Of a DNA stretch of 64,000 nt, positions 23,701-34,499 are shown one piece after another. The translations under genes were made by a program, and so were the position numbers. This DNA comes from Aedes albopictus (Eukaryota > Arthropoda > Insecta > Diptera > Culicidae). Within the stretch, counting starts at the first letter, position 1. The number at the start of each line of letters is the position of its first letter. The stretch is taken from the NCBI RefSeq assembly GCF_035046485.1, contig NC_085138.1, positions 27,968,878 to 28,032,877 on the forward strand. Direction: 5' to 3'. Under the pieces are notes generated by a model that was not told the DNA's origin, did not search any database, and was given only the letters and a program-made list of their open reading frames with translations.

Positions 23701-25059
23701 CATAGCGAAGGGAATCTAGAAAACCCTTTGAACCATGAAACTGCCACAGCCTACTGGGCTGCAATCGCTGCTGAACCCATCAGTGCATGGCCTACCTTGT
23801 TGGTTCCCCAAGTGGAAATGACAAACCCCCTTCCCTTGGACTAGGAAACAGATATCCCTTCTTTTTTTCACTCAGTAAAACACGAATGACTGAGTGATGT
23901 CCACATTTTCACTGTGGGCGGACGGAAAGTGAAACCTTGAAGAGATTGAAAGGATTACAAAAAAGGGAAGGGGATCGTCGGTCGGTACACTTGAAGGTGC
24001 CTGCCTCCCAACTTCACAACTTACTGGAGCATGACGGACGAGAGAGGGGGGGGGGGGGGTGGAGAAACAGTCAGCCCCCATATGGGATGAGGGGTGAATA
24101 TTGATCGTATTCTGTCTGGTTTTTCTTAGTTTGGCACCAGTGAAGGACACCTCGAATTTTCAAGGATTTCGTGCGTGATTTTGGTCAGATTGGCCTCCGC
24201 CAGATATGATGTTGTTATAGCGCGAGTTCATGGTTCGTTTGCTGGAGGTTGTCGTTTCCACCGCGAACGAAGGAAGTCTTTGTTCTCGGCTTGCTTTGTT
24301 ATCGCACTGCCAGCTGAACCAAATGTTGATAAAAGGAGTGTCGATGCACGGTTCGGGGAAAAATGCAATTCCATCACAGAAAATACCAACCTTTTGGGGC
24401 GGAATCGCCGCAGCTAGGGTAATCCACAAGTGTTTTCACATAAAATTTTCACATCATTAATTCACTTTCACAGGTTTCTTCATTCACAAACACAAAACAA
24501 TTTTCACATCACAGTGAACGACCCAGCATTACTCGCTCCACAAACAATAACACGACCGAAGTGGTTCGCGACCGAAAGAGAACTGTCAAAATGTGGGCGT
24601 CTGGTAAGCGATTTTGGCCTCCGTGCAAAGTCTGGACACTACGAATTTGCAAGAGTGTGTGTAGTAGCGAAAAGGTGGCGAGAACATGTCAAACAGGGGG
24701 TGGAAAATTCGAAAGAGGGTTGCAAAGCAGTTGGAAAACTGTAGAGATGTGAACCGTTAGTTGTCTCACACGACTTGCGCGACGAGGGGTGCTTCAATGA
24801 AACCTAAGAACCTAAAATTAGAAAATAATATTGATACCTGTATTATAGGCAAACAGACGTATTACTTGGGACAAATTGCAAATAAAATCATCGTCGCAAA
24901 TCCACTGAGTAGATGGTGGCAGTGAACAAACGTCAAACAGGAGTAGAAACGATGCAAGCGCCATGAGCGAGAGATTGCGAACTACAGAATATTGAATAGT
25001 CCGTTAAAAAGGGAAACGATAGGAATTGGGTAGAGTGAGACGTCTGTTTGTCTGTGTCT
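23701..25059. other. Apparently non-repetitive stretch
   Basis: The base composition is more balanced than around it and no repeat family of the window is present. The overlapping frames at 24160-24429 (minus) and 24175-24744 (plus) have no recognisable domain. A run of 14 G lies at 24046-24059. It may be regulatory or untranslated sequence, but this is unproven. Confidence 0.25.
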
Positions 25060-25237
25060 GTATTATGCCTAGGAATTTTCCAGAAATTTCAAGAGGGCCT
25101 AAAAGGAGGGAGTTATACGGGGTATCATGGGATGTTTAAGGTGGCTCCTGAAAAGGGTTTAGGTAGTTTCTAAGAGTTTAACGTGAGTTTCAGAAGCGTT
25201 CCATGGGGATGTCAGGGGTGTTTCAAAAGGTTCTAGT
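25060..25237 (-). repeat. Degenerate GTTTCAGGGG-type minisatellite, left flank of the copia element
   Basis: G-rich units such as TTTCAGAAGCG and TTTCAAAAGG. The array continues beyond the copia insertion at 31305, which shows that the element landed in this array. Confidence 0.55.
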
Positions 25238-25422
25238 TATCAGGGAACCAGGTATGGCCGTGATTAACCGGAATAAAAGTGAGAAACTACGGAGTACATA
25301 CGAAACGTTTTATTCACGAGGTTAGATTGATTTACAGTTATGCAAAGTAGGAAAACATTGACAGTTGTCATCGAAGGGGTTCCGACAGTTAGGTCGAATA
25401 GCGGAATTGATACTCCTCAACA
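25238..25422 (-). repeat. 3' LTR of the copia element
   Basis: 185 bp. It is identical to 31115-31299 except at two positions (near 25351 and 25410). It contains AATAAAA on the plus strand. The stop codon of pol lies 7 bp from its inner edge. Confidence 0.95.
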
Positions 25423-25429
25423 TCCCTGC

Positions 25430-26015
25430 TCAATTCCGTGGTTCCATTAAACCGAGCAGTTTGCGTAACTTAACGAATGTGGTAGCCGGCAAGCCCTTCG
25501 TAAGGATATCAGCCTGTTGATGTTCAGTTGGCACGTATTCCAACCGTATACGTCCTTCCTTGATCAGGTCACGGATGAAATAGTACTTGACCTCTACGTG
25601 CTTCATTCTTCGGCTATCGCGGGGCTCTTCTGCAACTCGAAGACACGATTGGTTGTCCTCATAGTACACTACCGGATCACCAATCTTGATTCCAAGGTCG
25701 GCTAGGAGACGCACCAACCAAACTCCCTCACAAGCAGCTGTGCACAAGGCAACAAACTCCGCCTCTGTCGATGAGAGTGATACGGTCGGCTGTTTTCGTG
25801 TTAGCCAAACGCTTGTGCTTCCGTATATCTTGAACATATACCCTGTCACGGATCGGCGATCGTTGACGTCGTTAGCCCAATCAGCGTCGCTGAAAGCAGA
25901 CAAGGCAGCTTCCCGATCGTTGCCACGGAACTCCAATGCCAGATTTAACGTTCCTTTGACGTATCTTAAGATTCTCTTTAGGTGCACCCAGTGCGTTTCT
26001 GTCGGGCAGCTTTGG
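25430..26015 (-). pseudogene. copia RNase H domain
   Basis: Open frame of about 195 codons ending in a normal TGA. It reads HLKRILRYVKGT, SDADWANDVNDRRSVTGY, SLSSTEAEFVALCTAACE, YEDNQSC and KHVEVKYYFIRDLI, which are the standard conserved blocks of the Ty1/copia RNase H, with the catalytic D, E and D residues in place. It is cut from the RT by the insert at 26021-26347. The domain itself looks intact and well preserved. Confidence 0.9.
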
Positions 26016-26020
26016 TATTG

Positions 26021-26347
26021 CGCGCAAACCCCAATATTTTATTCCCACCTTTGGGTTTCCGCGCCGAAGACCCAGCGCCAGATTCGGCGACAAAGAAAAC
26101 TGACAGCAGTCACCGGACAGTTGGCAATCCTGATATTTGACGGCGGCCGCCCGGTAGTCATGTGAGTGGATTGTTGTCACGCAAATAGATCTTTTCGCTG
26201 AAAATGCATGTGTATTGAGTTACTGTTGACAGATTTTCTGCAGTGTTAGTGTGAAATTCAGCGATTTTCTGTATCGCGTAAGCCTTCGCTAGAAGAAAAC
26301 GTCATGTTGTTCAGCGAAGCAAGGAAAATTTTCAGTGAAAAAAGCAA
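26021..26347. mobile_element. 327-bp DNA-element insert in copia pol
   Basis: The insert separates MSQ from YQS in the copia frame. TATTG flanks both sides (26016-26020, 26348-26352); if only TA is the duplication, the element begins TTGC and ends GCAA. No coding capacity and no long TIR, so the type is uncertain. Removing it with one TATTG restores the reading frame. Confidence 0.75.
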
Positions 26348-26352
26348 TATTG

Positions 26353-26408
26353 GCTCATGTAGTTCACAGACGCGGCCAAGTCCGGTCTACTAGCCAGCGT
26401 CACGTATG
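26353..26408 (-). pseudogene. copia RT-RNase H junction fragment
   Basis: A 56-bp island of pol between two inserts. It encodes TYVTLASRPDLAASVNYMSQ, the conserved block that links RT to RNase H in copia elements. Confidence 0.9.
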
Positions 26409-26413
26409 TCAAG

Positions 26414-27398
26414 CACAATGTGATATAAGTAAGGTGTGGAGGAAGCTTTCGTTTGATGGTATTAGTAAAGAGACAAATGACAACAAACATTGAGGGGAAG
26501 TTGGTGACGTCATACAGACACAATAACAATAATTTCTCCTTCAAGCCATCTGAACGACCGGAATGAAAAACCTCAAAAATAATCAATTTTCTAGCGGAAA
26601 TGATTTTTCACTAAGAGTAAAAGTTAGAAGTGAATGTTATTGAGCAATTTATTTGCCTTTTGAAGACATAAACCACAGCCATCACGTTATAGAAACGTTT
26701 CATCCGCTTCACCACATCACACAATGTCCGTCATGAAACACCCTTTCGGTGGGTAATATCCTATGAATGCCAACATTTTCGCGTACATTTTTTTAGTTGA
26801 ACAGATTCGCCGGATTTCCAGGACCCTCCTGCAAAGTATAAAGCAATTTTAGAGTATACAATGAACAAAACTGGCCAAAAATCGATTAATTAAATACCTG
26901 CTAAAGTGTTCAGCGGCGTTGTGCAAATTTTTCATATTTTCGTTTTAGAAACAACATCTAGGTCACCCTTAGAAACCAGAACGAGAGCAACACGCTTAAC
27001 ATAATTTGCACATGACCGGGTTCTACAAATGACATTCCAAACTTTTTTGCAATTTCAGATACTAGTTCAGATACCTAATTGCAAGTATTATCGTACAGCG
27101 ATCAAATCAGTTTGAAGATACGCATAAATTAATATTTTTGTAGCGCGATGAGATATTTGTTTTAAACGTAAGGTTTGAATTTCGATTGGTTATAAATCTA
27201 CTACTATGTATGAATCTGTTTTAGCGTTAAACATGAAAGTCCAGCGCTTGAAAGAAATTGGCATAACAAACCGTATGACGTCAAGCGTCGTCAAGATGAC
27301 TTGGGTTGCTATGGGTGAACACAAACGATGCACTACTACATGTACGCTGCCGTGTATGATACAAAACGATCTCTTCACCTTCCTTATATCACATTGTG
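26414..27398. mobile_element. 985-bp Transib-like non-autonomous element
   Basis: The terminal inverted repeats start CACAATGTGATATAAG and match at 22 of the first 23 positions. The flanks are a perfect 5-bp duplication TCAAG (26409-26413, 27399-27403). A CACWATG terminus with a 5-bp duplication is the signature of Transib elements, the group related to RAG1 (family knowledge). The interior is AT-rich without a transposase. Removing it and one TCAAG restores the copia frame (VGCL-TYVTLASRPDL). Confidence 0.8.
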
Positions 27399-27403
27399 TC
27401 AAG

Positions 27404-28392
27404 CAGCCTACTAATTCGCGGTAGGGTTTGTCGGTACGTTCGCTTTCTTCTCCTTTCTGCAATTTCAAGTGGGGCTCCATCGGCGTGGCGACAGGACGAC
27501 AATCCTCCATGCCGAACTTTTTCAGCAAACCCTCGAGATACGATTGTTGGTCGATCCGCATGATTCTTCCGCTTATGTCACGCTCAATGTGCATCCCTAG
27601 GAAGCTGCTTACTGCACCTAGGTCCACCATCTCGAATTCTTTGGACAGCAACTTCTTGACGATCTGGATCACCTTCAAGTTAGGCCCGATGATAAGCATA
27701 TCGTCGACATAAAGAACAAGAAAGACTTTTTCCTGGCCAACACTCCGAATATACAAGCACGGATCGTTGTCACTGCGCCTGAATCCAATGCTGGTCACGA
27801 ACTGGTGGAACCGCTCGTTCCAGGCCCGCGAGGCTTGCTTCAGGCCATAAATTGATCGGTTCAAGCGACATACCAAGTCCCGTCCCTGCTGAAACCCTTC
27901 GGGCTGGACCATAAAAATCTCTTCGTCTAACTTACCATTTAAGAAGGCGGTACGAACGTCCATTTGGTGTACTAGCAGTTGTTGTTGGTTCGCTACTGCT
28001 AATACCGCTCGCAGGGTATTCAACCGAGCCACCGGCGCATACGTTTCGGTATAGTCATACCCATATCGCTGGGTAAACCCGCGGGCGACCAACCTGGCCT
28101 TCAGACGATTCGGTTCGCCTTTCGCACCTGGCTTCACTTTAAATACCCACTTACATGAGATTGGCTTCCGTCCAGCAGGTAGCTGTGTTAGCGTCCATGT
28201 CCCGTTGCGAGTTAGCGAGTCCATTTCATCCTGCACGGCGATCTGCCATTCCGGCCAATCCTCACGCCGCCGCATTTCCTCCAGTGTATCTGGAAGGTCC
28301 TCTACGAATCCGATGGCACTCAAAGCAAATCCGGCGAAATCCATGTTGTAATCCTTCTGCCACACAGGAGGCTTCCGAACACGGCAACATCG
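27404..28392 (-). pseudogene. copia reverse transcriptase domain
   Basis: About 330 codons in one frame, starting directly after an in-frame TAG that ends the integrase part. Conserved blocks are visible in order: WQIAVQDEMDSL, NGTWTLTQLPAGRK, CKWVFKVKPG, LKARLVARGFTQ, YAPVARLNTLR, VHQMDVRTAFLNGKLDEEIFM, SIYGLKQASRAWNERF and the catalytic LYVDDMLIIG. The domain ends at PYRELVGCL, where the Transib-like element entered. Apart from the upstream stop and the insertion it looks capable of folding. Confidence 0.92.
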
Positions 28393-30450
28393 CTACGGCT
28401 GTTCTTGTGGATCATCATTCGGTTCTTGATTTTCTTCCGACACTTGTTCCTCTCCTAGATGCAGTTCGTCACAGCTGGTAAATCCTTCGAAATCTTCCTC
28501 AGACGTTACTGATGCTTCTTCGATTTCTCTCATTTGGCCTTCAACACCGGCGGTGCCAATGTCAACTCGCTGTTCCGAATCTTCCGAATCACTACGTCGA
28601 ATGCTCGGAAAGCCACCGCTATCCAGTTGCTCCTTCAGTCCCGTAGCAAGTTCTTTGTTGAGTTCGCCTCCGACGTTCTCGTCAAAGACCACATCGCGAA
28701 CGATTACAATCTTCTGGCTCTTTGGATTGAAGATGCGGTATCCATTTTTGGCGTAGCCGACGAACGTTCCCTTCCAGGACTTACTGTCGAGTTTCCGTCG
28801 ATGCTCCTTAGGAATGTGACAGTGCGCAACGCAACCGAAAACACGCAAGTTGGAGATATCGGGCCTGTTTCCACTCCACAATTCGAACGGTGTTTTATTC
28901 CGTTCCACTGCGCTCGCCGGGCTTCGATTCGACAAGTAGGCAGCGGTTTCTACCGCTTGACTCCAAAATTTCTTGTCGATTCCGGAATAAGCCAGCATCG
29001 ACCGAGCCTTTTCCACCAAGGTCCGGTTCATGCGTTCGCTGACCCCGTTCTGCTCCGGGGTGTAGGGTACGGTGTATTCCAGTTGGATTCCTTTCTTGCG
29101 GCAAAACTTGATGAACGCGCTGCCGCGGTACTCGCCGCCGTTGTCACAGCGGACGCGAGAAATCCGTTTCCCGAACTGCGCCTCTGCAACGGCCGCATAC
29201 TCCTCAAAGCACTGTAGAACTTCGTCCTTCGTTTTGATAGGGTACACCTTCACAAAGCGACTCCAGTCATCAATGAAACACACGAAGTATTTTGCTCCAT
29301 CATGACTCACCGGAGTTACCGGCCCACACACGTCTGTGTGCACCAGCTCTAGAACTCTCGACGACCGCTTCCCAACATGTCCCTTTTCGAAAGGCTTCCG
29401 GGTTTGTCTGCCTTCAACGCACGACTCACATATAACGATATCACTGTCTTTTGATCTCGGTGTTTTGTTCATCCCGTCGACCATTTCGTTTTCCGCGAGA
29501 CACATCAAGTTCTTTTGGCTGAGATGGCCGTACCGGCGGTGCCATAGCTCATCACACTTACGAATTTCGCCACATGAGTACAACGATGACGCACTCATCG
29601 CTTTGTCGACCGCATAAAACTCAAGTTCGTAGAGCAAATTACCACGCTTACCGATCGCGACAACTTCCGAGCCGTTCAACACCTTCACAGTCCCGCTCTG
29701 GAAAACTACCGACATTCCCGCACTTTCAACCTTTCGAACCGAGAATAGGTTACATCTTGCTTCGGGTACGAAAAGTACGTCCTTCACTTGACACTCGATC
29801 TTCTTCTTACCGACGACAGAATTCACAACAATGGTTCCCGAGTACTTCGCGACGATGCTCTCTCCGTCTTTCACGACGGCTATCTCCATCGGACGCTCCA
29901 ATCGTTTTAGAGCCACGAAAAGGTCTCGATTGTTTACTATGTGCTCGGACGCACCCGAGTCTACGAACCACTGTATCTTCTTCATCGCACACGAGTTATC
30001 GACACTGACGAAGCACACACCCTTACTTTCTTCCGAGAAGTGGGCGGTCGGTTTCGCCGCCGGTTTCGTTTTCTTCTTGTCTCTCTCTTTCTTCTCAGGG
30101 CACTCCGATGCTTTATGGCCAACCTTTTGGCAGTAAAAACACTTGATTTTCTTCTGGCTTCCTGCAAATCTTCCTTTGGAGCTTCCGCCGAACGCTGCTG
30201 AATCCGGATTCACTGTAGCACCCACGGGTCCGGATGCGTTCTGCTTGATTTCCTGGTCCAGCAACCGGCATTTCGCGAACTCCAACGTAAGCGTCTCGAC
30301 TGGCAGCGATTCAAGCGTCGTAACTACAGTTGCGTACTCGTCACCCAAGCTCAACAACAATCCACAAACAACATCGACGTCTTCCATCACCGCCCCGATT
30401 CCGCGCAGCTGCCGGACGAGCGATTCGTATCGGAGAAAATGCTGCTGCAA
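28393..30450 (-). pseudogene. copia Gag C-terminus, protease and integrase
   Basis: A 685-codon frame. It holds the end of Gag with a CCHC knuckle (CFYCQKVGHKASEC), an aspartic protease with DSGASEHIV, the integrase HHCC zinc site (HRRYGH ... CESC) and the DDE core (HTDVCGP, RCDNGGEY, PEQNGVSERMNR). It ends at a TAG at 28393-28395. The frame continues without shift into RT through nine more codons, so a single point mutation splits the polyprotein. The 5' end of this frame abuts the MITE at 30450-30630. Confidence 0.92.
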
Positions 30451-30630
30451 TAGTGGTTTCGCAGCGCGGTTTCACGAACACTAATGCAAATCTACTGGTT
30501 GAAAATATGCCCATTTGATTTTGCTGGGAACAGCTGATCTTTGTTTACTATTTTCAACCAGTAACTCAAGTGGTGTTCGTGTAATGCAGCGTGTACGTAC
30601 ACGCAACACTACTAAAAGCAGAAACCACTA
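30450..30630. mobile_element. 180-bp palindromic MITE in copia gag
   Basis: It starts TAGTGGTTTC and ends with the complement, GAAACCACTA. Further inside, CACGAACAC and ACTGGTTGAAAATA occur as inverted pairs. The palindrome GCGTGTACGTACACGC lies near the right end. It cuts Gag after KYEGGP; the frame resumes at QQHFLRYESL. The target duplication is not clear. Confidence 0.8.
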
Positions 30631-31029
30631 TGGTCCACCTTCGTACTTGATCTCCTTCAACTGACGACTTAGATGCATCCTCTTTGCTACACTTTTACGC
30701 TCGAACACACGAGAAAGTGCACTCCAGATGGCCTTCGGAGTATCGTGCCCTTGCACATATTCGATTTGGCTGTCACTTATGCGGGAAACGATGAGAGATT
30801 TGCATTTTCTCTCCCTTTTCCGCACTCTTTCCATCTCCTTTTCCTTTCGCTCCTTTTCCTGTGCCGTGTCCTCAGCCTTGACCACCAACTCATCCCGCTC
30901 CTGTGCTTCCATCGTAATGAAATCAAGCAGTTCATATTCCTCCAGAACGACTTCCATCCGATATTTCCACGTGGGGAAATTGGTGCCGTCAAACAGCTGC
31001 ACACGATGCACTTCTCTGTCCTCCTCCAT
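30631..31029 (-). pseudogene. copia Gag N-terminus
   Basis: A 133-codon frame starting at an ATG 86 bp inside the 5' LTR. It reads VQLFDGTNFPTWKYRMEVVL, the usual copia Gag start, then an E/K-rich stretch, IEYVQGHDTPKAIWSAL and MHLSRQLKEIKYEGG. It is interrupted by the MITE at 30450-30630 but intact otherwise. Confidence 0.9.
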
Positions 31030-31114
31030 TTCTCCAGAAAATTCACTATTCCCGTCGAATTAACTTTCCCGGAACCGCGCGGATTAATCACTCGCGTTTA
31101 CTGGGCTCATTACC

Positions 31115-31299
31115 TATCAGGGAACCAGGTATGGCCGTGATTAACCGGAATAAAAGTGAGAAACTACGGAGTACATACGAAACGTTTTATTCACGAGGTT
31201 AGATTGATTTACAGTTATGCAAAGTAGAAAAACATTGACAGTTGTCATCGAAGGGGTTCCGACAGTTAGGTCGAATAGCGGAATTGCTACTCCTCAACA
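31115..31299 (-). repeat. 5' LTR of the copia element
   Basis: 185 bp, partner of 25238-25422. It is followed on the minus strand by the probable primer-binding site GGTAATGAGCCCAGT. Confidence 0.95.
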
Positions 31300-31304
31300 C
31301 TAGT

Positions 31305-32045
31305 GAGGGTTTCCGGGGCGTTCCGGGCGTGCTTCCGGTAGGGTTTAGAGAAGTCTCAGGTTTGTTTTAGAGATTTTTCATTTGAGTTTCAAGGAGTTTA
31401 AGATGCGTTTCAGGAGGATTCAGAACTCGAAGCCCACACATGAAATCCCCTAAGACATCCCAAAAATTGCTTGAATCGTCTTAGACCCATTGAAAAAAAA
31501 CCTCCAAAACCCTCCCGTAAGATTCTGAGACCACCTGAAACACTCCAAAACGCACCTGAAAAAACCCTTAAACACCCACCCTTGAAGCTTCTAAGACCAA
31601 CTGAAAAACCTCTGAAATTTTCTGAAACTCCTTGAAACGCCCCCAAAATGCCCTGAAATGCCTTAGGAACCCTCTGAGACTGTAATGCCCCTTAAACTCC
31701 ATGACATTCTCTGGGGATCCCTGAAACACCACAGAACTGCTCCTGAAATCCCTCGAAGCCTTATGGAAAACCGTGAAAGCTTCTGAATCTCCTGAACCCA
31801 ACAGATCTTCAAACGCCCCTGAAACTCTTTGAAGCGCCACTGCAACCACCTGTAATGCCTCCGAAATCCTCTGCGACCCCCTTAAAATCCATCTGAAAAT
31901 CCCCTGACAACCCTGAATCTCGCTCCTGAAACCCCGTGAGGCCCACTGAAACACTTCTAAAGCCCTCCCCAGACCTTCTGAGACCCCCTGGAGCACTCTA
32001 AAGACATCTGAAAACCCTTCTTGAACATGTGGACTTGACGAAACC
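31305..32045. repeat. Degenerate CCTGAAAC minisatellite with an orientation switch
   Basis: Imperfect short units such as CCTGAAACACC, CCCTGAAATGCC and TCTGAGACCCCC. From 31305 to about 31420 the units are G-rich on the plus strand, and after that C-rich. The C-rich part resumes at 37690-38080, so the second copia remnant sits inside this array. Minus-strand frames (31410-31996) are artefacts of the repeat. Confidence 0.7.
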
Positions 32046-32272
32046 TGCTACATAAGGGATTACGCGTCCGCAGGAAGGAAATCGACGGGATCATAATTTA
32101 GTCGGATAATTCGTCGGACCAGACTAATAAAACACGCTGTGCTCTTAAAATGTGGTATGTATTCAAATGTCAACAATTAAAGTTGGTTGTAATGAAGCGG
32201 TATAAGAACCAATGAGGTTTACTCTGGTATGGCAGATGCACTGCCGAAGGGTAACCTGTTGTTCTCATAACA
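32046..32272 (-). repeat. 3' LTR of the older copia remnant
   Basis: On the minus strand this 227-bp block begins TGTTATGAGAACAACAGG and ends TATGTAGCA (TG...CA), and a purine-rich TTGAAGATGAG precedes it. No matching 5' LTR is seen near 37.7 kb. Confidence 0.55.
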
Positions 32273-32731
32273 CTCATCTTCAACAGTCAGCTTCCGGAGG
32301 TTCTAGTCCAAGCAACTATAAAAAACCGCTGGCCCTTCACCGCCTGGACTAAGTGACTTAGTGTTGGCTCTCATTTCGTCGGATTGACAATATAGTCAGC
32401 AGTTTAACGATTCTTCGGTCGCACAAGTCCTTGTAGTCTCCGAATGATTCGACCTTCTGTTTATCTTCACCGATTGCGCGACGGCAAAACAGCCTTGGTT
32501 GTCCTCATAGGTAACTGTCACGTTCGTCTGCTCGCTCATCCAGCAAACGCCTCATCCACAAGACTTCTTGACAAGTTCCTCTCAAAGCGATAAGCTTCGC
32601 CTCCATGGAATACAGGCTTACACAATCCTTGTCCAACGACTTGTTCACGATACGATACCTCCGTCGAAGAGCATTGTAAGCACCAGACATTGACTTACAT
32701 GTTTGTGGGTCTCCTCAATTAGCGTCCAAGC

Positions 32732-33023
32732 ACAGAGAACAGACATCCAGGCTAGAACAAATTTCATTCGGAATGTTGTGTAAGGATTTGAATCTTTACT
32801 TGAGTATGGTTGCAAACCAATACACGATGGCAACACTAACGCCACCAAACACCATATTGCCACAGTCAGTGGTGAATTGAAACATTTCAAGTGGTGAATT
32901 AAATTCGTAGGGGAAATTAACCGATTGCAGCGACACGCTATTGCCACTCGTGTTGCCGATTTCAAATTGCCGTTAAATTCCTTACACAGTTTCGGAACTG
33001 GACTTGGATGTCTGTTCTCTGTG
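32732..33023 (-). mobile_element. 292-bp MITE with 7-bp target duplication, copy B
   Basis: Inverted full-length copy of the element at 280-572. It has the same CACAGAGAACAGACATCC ends and is flanked by GTCCAAG at 32725-32731 and 33024-33030. It is inserted in the older copia remnant. Confidence 0.88.
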
Positions 33024-34499
33024 GTCCAAGTACGCAACAAGTTCTTCGGTCTCGACGCTCCTCGCTTCAGCTTCCAATTAACGATGCTTTTCTAATAACG
33101 GATCACTCTTTTTGCGACCGGCCAGTCATGCACCATCACTGGCACGTACTTACATCAGTGCGCCGATGGCACTCCGATACCTGGAACTCTCCTCCATCGC
33201 TTCGCTCTCCATAGCATCCTTCAGGAATCCTTGGTCCATGGGTGTCTACGCCATCTTCGCATTGTCCAGTCCAGCTTTCACAACAAGTTTCTCGATGTAG
33301 CTCTTGGCACTAACGCTGTAGATAACGTCGATATCTCATAATAGTTCCAGCCTCAGACCTCGCCGAGCCAATTGATCTCGCATGCTTCCGCAAAGCTTCG
33401 TACACACACCGAATCTCCACCTCATTTGCGCAAGCAACGAGTACAGGGGATAGACAAAATTATCGGCACAGGCAAAATTTTCACTTTTCAAAAAATGTTC
33501 AAATAGCTGTAACTTTTTGAAAAGTGCATCAACTGATTCTATGACATTTCCCGGAAAATCATTTTCCGGAAAGACATTTTCCGGAAAACATTTCCCGGAA
33601 TGACCCATTTCCCGGAAACCCATTTTCCGGAATGTCCCATTTCCCGGAAACCCATTTTCCGGAATGGAAAATTTCCCGGAAAACTGTTATGAAATGCACA
33701 ATAATTGACTCATTTTGGTTGGTATTCATAGAAGAAAGGCTTTCAGCGTCATTTCCAAATCTTCGAGAAAACATAATATTATTATCAGTTATGATGCCGA
33801 CAGTTTTATGACTACAGCTTGAATGAACCATTGTTTAATGAAGGAAAATCTTGAATGACATTTCGGGCAGCTATAATTCTAAAAGATAACATTCAAAAAA
33901 ATAGCCTAAACACAAAAAAGGAATGATATCTAATAAAATGGTAGCGGTTGCATTTTGCGCATAGTTTGCAACCAGCATATTCTTGGTTTAAAGTCTCCAT
34001 ACTTTTTGCGAGCTCTATGGGTGGGTTGCGGATTAGTCAATATTAGTCTTTTGACAACACCTCTGAAACCTAAACAACAGACGCGAACAAAAAAAAAAAC
34101 AAAAATAAAACGTTGAAATGAAAAAAAAATAAATGAGAGACGAAATGTGAAATTTAACAAATGGGGAAGACAAAACTTGAGTGACTACTTCAAAGAAGAG
34201 AATATTGTATTGAATTTATCTGTAGCACTCACTTTATGCCCTCTTATTGTTTTTCTCGTATGTTCTTTGGCTTTTTGATACTAAACCTTTAAAACTGTAA
34301 ATAACAAGATGCCAACTTTAACTTTTTGCCTAACGACTCATTCGGTCTAAGGGCGATTTACACAAATACACTTGAGATATAGCTGTCAGTAAAGGCCCTT
34401 CAAATAACAACTGAAGTGATGGTGGTCGAAAATACATTTGGCCACATTATTATTAAGCCAAATGGTCATTAGGCAAGATTGAAACGAAAGCGATCAAGA

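Larger units (their letters stand above)
25238..31299 (-). mobile_element. Ty1/copia LTR retrotransposon, complete length with nested insertions
   Basis: A 6062-bp element runs on the minus strand. Two 185-bp LTRs (25238-25422, 31115-31299) begin TGTTGAGGAGT on the minus strand and differ at only two positions. A perfect 5-bp duplication CTAGT flanks it (25233-25237, 31300-31304). Just inside the 5' LTR the minus strand reads GGTAATGAGCCCAGT, which resembles the half-tRNA initiator-Met primer site of Drosophila copia (family knowledge). Gag, protease, integrase, RT and RNase H are present in Ty1/copia order. Coding is broken by one in-frame TAG (28393-28395) and by inserts at 30450-30630, 26414-27398 and 26021-26347. 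Confidence 0.95.

Noticed and set aside
28534..30518. Several plus-strand ORFs of 60-230 codons opposite the copia gag-pol
   Set aside because: Shadow frames of the well-supported minus-strand copia coding sequence.
33541..33680. CRISPR-like array of TTTCCCGGAA repeats
   Set aside because: The repeats are very short, the spacing is not constant, they occur in inverted blocks at both ends of a transposon with a 9-bp TSD, and the genome is eukaryotic.
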